Positions 3,852 through 6,065 of a DNA stretch of 6,065 nt are shown here, piece by piece. Origin of the DNA: Nitrospinota bacterium (GTDB lineage: Bacteria > Nitrospinota > Nitrospinia > Nitrospinales > Nitrospinaceae); the NCBI GenBank assembly GCA_027298165.1, contig JAPUGN010000124.1, positions 1 to 6,065 on the forward strand, in the 5' to 3' direction. The notes beneath the pieces were generated by a model, which had not been told where the DNA came from, searched no databases, and saw only the letters and a list, made by a program, of their open reading frames with translations. Numbering within the stretch: the first letter of the stretch is position 1; each line of letters begins with the position of its first letter. Made by a program: the position numbers and the translations under genes.

Positions 3852-5828
3852 TCACTGAGGTGTCTGGAGCCAGGATTTGATTTCGGTTTTGAGCCGGGCA
3901 TCTTCTTCCGAGGTGAGGCCTTGGGGATCGAACCGTTGTCGGCTGTGAAGCGCGATGGCCTCCGCCAATCCATTGATGGGGGCCTCCGGGTGCTCCCGGT
4001 GAATACGCCGCAACCAGCGGGAATAGGTTTCCCATTCCTCCCGGGTGAATCCCAATTGATTGAGCCTGCTCTCGATCAAATGGAAATCCGACGTCACTCC
4101 CCGGTACAGCGCGGCCGAGGGGGACTCTCCCGTTCCCGCCGCCTGCTGGGCCCGCCGTGTCCGCGAATAAATGCGCCAGACCAGAAACAAGATGGGTGGA
4201 ATGAGCAACCACACCAGGTATTTTTTGTAACTTTCATCTTCCATGCCCCATCTGAAATGAGAGAGCAAAAACCCCATTTGCGACCAGACATCGGCAATAA
4301 CTTCCAGAGCGGATGCGTTGTCTGCCTGCTGATCGACCCAGATGGGCGGCGTGGTGTCGAAGTTCTGCCATCGGCCGTTGACATACGCGATGGCCCAGGC
4401 ATGGGCGTCGCGCGACCGCACCACCAGGTTTTCCTGTATCCAATTGTACTCGTGCGCAGAATAGCCGAAGGTGTAGCGTGCGGGAATCCCCGCCTGCCGC
4501 AGGAGCAACACCGCCGCTGTGGCAAAATATTCACAATGGCCTTTCCGAGTCCGCGTCAAAAAATCCACCAGCGGTGGAATATTGTTTTCACCGCGAGTGA
4601 GGTTCAAGGTATAGGAGAAACGGTTTTCGAAATACTGGTCCACTGTTTTTAAAATGCCGTCAGGGGATTTGTCAGCCAGCTTGAGATCATCGGCGATTTT
4701 CTGCAGAACGGGTTGCAGTTCTTCCGGAACTCTCAGATCGTTTTCACTGGGCGCTGAATTACGGGAAACGGCATTATGGAGGGCCACCTGATACTCCAAA
4801 AACTCCGGACCTTTTTCCGCCCGCAGGGTGCCTAATGAGTTGGTGGCCAGATACAGGACAGGCAGATTATCCAACCGGAGCGCCTGGTTCGGGGCGAGGA
4901 GCAATCCTCTGCCTTTATGCAGATCCATGGATACCCGGATTATTTTCTCCGCATCGAAATTCCCCTCAAACACCCATTGGGTTTCCGATGCCGATGCGAG
5001 TTCGATAAACTTCGAGCGGGAGGCATACCAGGCGGAATCTTTATAAACATTATATGTGGCTTGAGGCAGAAGGATCTTCTTGAGACGGCCCTTTTCATAA
5101 TCGACATGATAAAGAATGGTGTCGTCCATTTTGAGCTCAACGATTTCTCCAATCGCGGTTCGCGTCTTGAAAGGGTTTTGTTCGCTCTGGAATCGCTTGG
5201 TCAGCCAATCGATCACCTGTGAATCGATATAGTTTCGCAGTTGGAACAATCCCTGACCTCCCCAAAAACCGAGCAGGACGATCAGCGCCAACGAAGCGGA
5301 CCAGGTGATCCCGGAAAACCGTTTGGAACGCACACTCCAGAAGGCCCAGGCGCACAACAGACACATGCCCCAGTAAAACCAATTATTTGGGTCACCGGCC
5401 GCGCTTGCGGCAAATATACAAACGGCTAAATAAGGATAAAGGAGATTCACCCTCTTGATGGCGGGGCTGTCGTTCCTGGCCTCATTTCCCCGGTAAAAAA
5501 TATTGAAGGACACTGTGGGAACTTTGCCCTCGATACTGTACAGTTGGGCGGCCATCATCGGAGATAAAACAAGAGGAATCCATTGCAGGATTATGTAGAT
5601 GGACCCCAGACCTTTTTTGGAAACGTAGATGGTGACGATAAGGATGACAAAAGCCAACAGGCACAGGTTCCAGACCCGGTTAAACTCCAGAGGGGATAAC
5701 TCAAAACGCGTGGGCAAAAAGCGGGACCCTTCCAGGGTCAGCGCCAGGGGTATCGCTAAAATTATTTGGTCCGTCTGCCAACCCCAGAACAGCAGAGCCA
5801 TTGCCAAAAGGAAGGGAGGAGTTTTCAT
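3852..5828 (-). CDS. TgpA-type membrane transglutaminase-like protein (DUF3488-transglutaminase core-DUF4129)
   Basis: This 658-residue inner-membrane protein has about six N-terminal membrane segments (roughly 6-30, 52-70, 77-96, 130-142, 148-165, 175-192), then a large presumably periplasmic part, one more membrane helix (537-553) and a cytosolic tail. The transglutaminase core shows the full papain-like triad: Cys432 in RKGHCEYFATA, His476 in RDAHAW, and Asp491 in WQNFDTTPP, with GIPARYTFGY (447-456) between. The tail (about 574-609, LYRGVTSDFHLIESRLNQLG) resembles DUF4129. Relatives such as Pseudomonas TgpA are membrane proteins with periplasmic transglutaminase domains; the substrate here is unknown, and hydrolysis or peptide cleavage is as possible as cross-linking. 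ATG 5828 overlaps the preceding stop (ATGA), and AAGGA (5844-5840) lies 11 bases upstream. It follows a probable DUF58 gene in an operon. Confidence 0.93.
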   Translation of the reverse strand: MKTPPFLLAMALLFWGWQTDQIILAIPLALTLEGSRFLPTRFELSPLEFNRVWNLCLLAFVILIVTIYVSKKGLGSIYIILQWIPLVLSPMMAAQLYSIEGKVPTVSFNIFYRGNEARNDSPAIKRVNLLYPYLAVCIFAASAAGDPNNWFYWGMCLLCAWAFWSVRSKRFSGITWSASLALIVLLGFWGGQGLFQLRNYIDSQVIDWLTKRFQSEQNPFKTRTAIGEIVELKMDDTILYHVDYEKGRLKKILLPQATYNVYKDSAWYASRSKFIELASASETQWVFEGNFDAEKIIRVSMDLHKGRGLLLAPNQALRLDNLPVLYLATNSLGTLRAEKGPEFLEYQVALHNAVSRNSAPSENDLRVPEELQPVLQKIADDLKLADKSPDGILKTVDQYFENRFSYTLNLTRGENNIPPLVDFLTRTRKGHCEYFATAAVLLLRQAGIPARYTFGYSAHEYNWIQENLVVRSRDAHAWAIAYVNGRWQNFDTTPPIWVDQQADNASALEVIADVWSQMGFLLSHFRWGMEDESYKKYLVWLLIPPILFLVWRIYSRTRRAQQAAGTGESPSAALYRGVTSDFHLIESRLNQLGFTREEWETYSRWLRRIHREHPEAPINGLAEAIALHSRQRFDPQGLTSEEDARLKTEIKSWLQTPQ

Positions 5829-6065
5829 ACGCTCTGCAATCCTTCTGCAATGCGACCCAATTCCAGCACGTGAAAGTGTTCGGCCTGATCTTTCATGGGA
5901 CCCGGGTCGATTTCCTTATCCGCCCCGTTTTCAACAATCACGAAAACCAGCAGGGGAATATTGAGGGACCGGAGTTGGCGGATCAACGTTTGCCGCTCTT
6001 CATCCCAACTCAACAGGATGCAGATACTTCCGCTCAAAAGAGCGGACCGGGACATGACGAGTTGG
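5825..6065 (-). CDS. C-terminal part of a probable DUF58 family protein (cut by window edge)
   Basis: Seventy-nine in-frame residues remain and the frame stays open to the right edge (QLV precedes Met 6055), so this is the end of a longer gene and not a 76-residue protein. The remnant has a strand SGSICILLSWDEER, a helix TLIRQLRSLNI and a strand PLLVFVIVENG, fitting the last Rossmann-like strands of the von Willebrand A-like part of DUF58 proteins. The assignment rests mainly on its place directly before the TgpA-like gene, since DUF58, TgpA and MoxR ATPase genes habitually occur together. MoxR AAA+ ATPases with DUF58 partners are thought to act as chaperones or in cell-envelope stress. It shares a 4-base ATGA overlap with the next gene, indicating translational coupling. 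Confidence 0.65.
   Translation of the reverse strand, partial: QLVMSRSALLSGSICILLSWDEERQTLIRQLRSLNIPLLVFVIVENGADKEIDPGPMKDQAEHFHVLELGRIAEGLQSV

Noticed and set aside
3834..4652. 272-codon plus-strand frame opposite the TgpA-like gene
   Set aside because: It is a shadow of the triad-bearing transglutaminase region; its translation is unlike a folded protein.

Overview
The window looks like ordinary chromosomal DNA of a Gram-negative, mid-GC bacterium (roughly 50-55% GC by eye). I see no phage, plasmid, IS, CRISPR, rRNA or tRNA signature. The phylum cannot be fixed from these genes, because SelO, nitrobindin-like and TgpA/DUF58 families are widespread.

Left part (1-2814, plus strand). A strong UUCG-capped hairpin at 52-73 probably ends a transcript entering from the left. 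A two-hairpin GC-rich repeat (199-232) and a good sigma70-type promoter (TTGACA-17-TACATT, 235-263) follow. They lead into two overlapping genes: a 121-aa SpoIIAA/STAS-like protein (297-662) and a 187-aa nitrobindin-like heme-binding beta-barrel protein (659-1222). The two share an ATGA stop/start, and a strong Shine-Dalgarno sits oddly inside the end of the first gene. After a 107-base gap holding a hairpin comes selO/ydiU (1330-2814), a pseudokinase-fold protein AMPylator with an intact active site. All three are soluble proteins. Nitrobindin-like and SelO proteins are both linked in the literature to redox or nitrosative chemistry, so a small stress-related cluster is possible but unproven.

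Middle part (2815-3851). About 1 kb has no confident gene. It holds weak hairpins after selO, a 100-base segment bounded by a 10-bp inverted repeat around a half copy of the GC-rich repeat, an AT-rich stretch, one possible small protein (3373-3555), and a second full copy of the two-hairpin repeat (3808-3841).

Right part (3852-6065, minus strand). Two genes are read leftwards, with a 4-base ATGA overlap: the end of a probable DUF58 protein (cut by the window edge), then a 658-aa TgpA-type membrane transglutaminase-like protein with its Cys-His-Asp triad. This is the usual MoxR/DUF58/TgpA arrangement; a MoxR ATPase gene would be expected beyond the right edge.

The least ordinary items are the dispersed two-hairpin repeat, its placement directly against a promoter, and the unusual translational junction between the first two genes. 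I found no clear new biological system.
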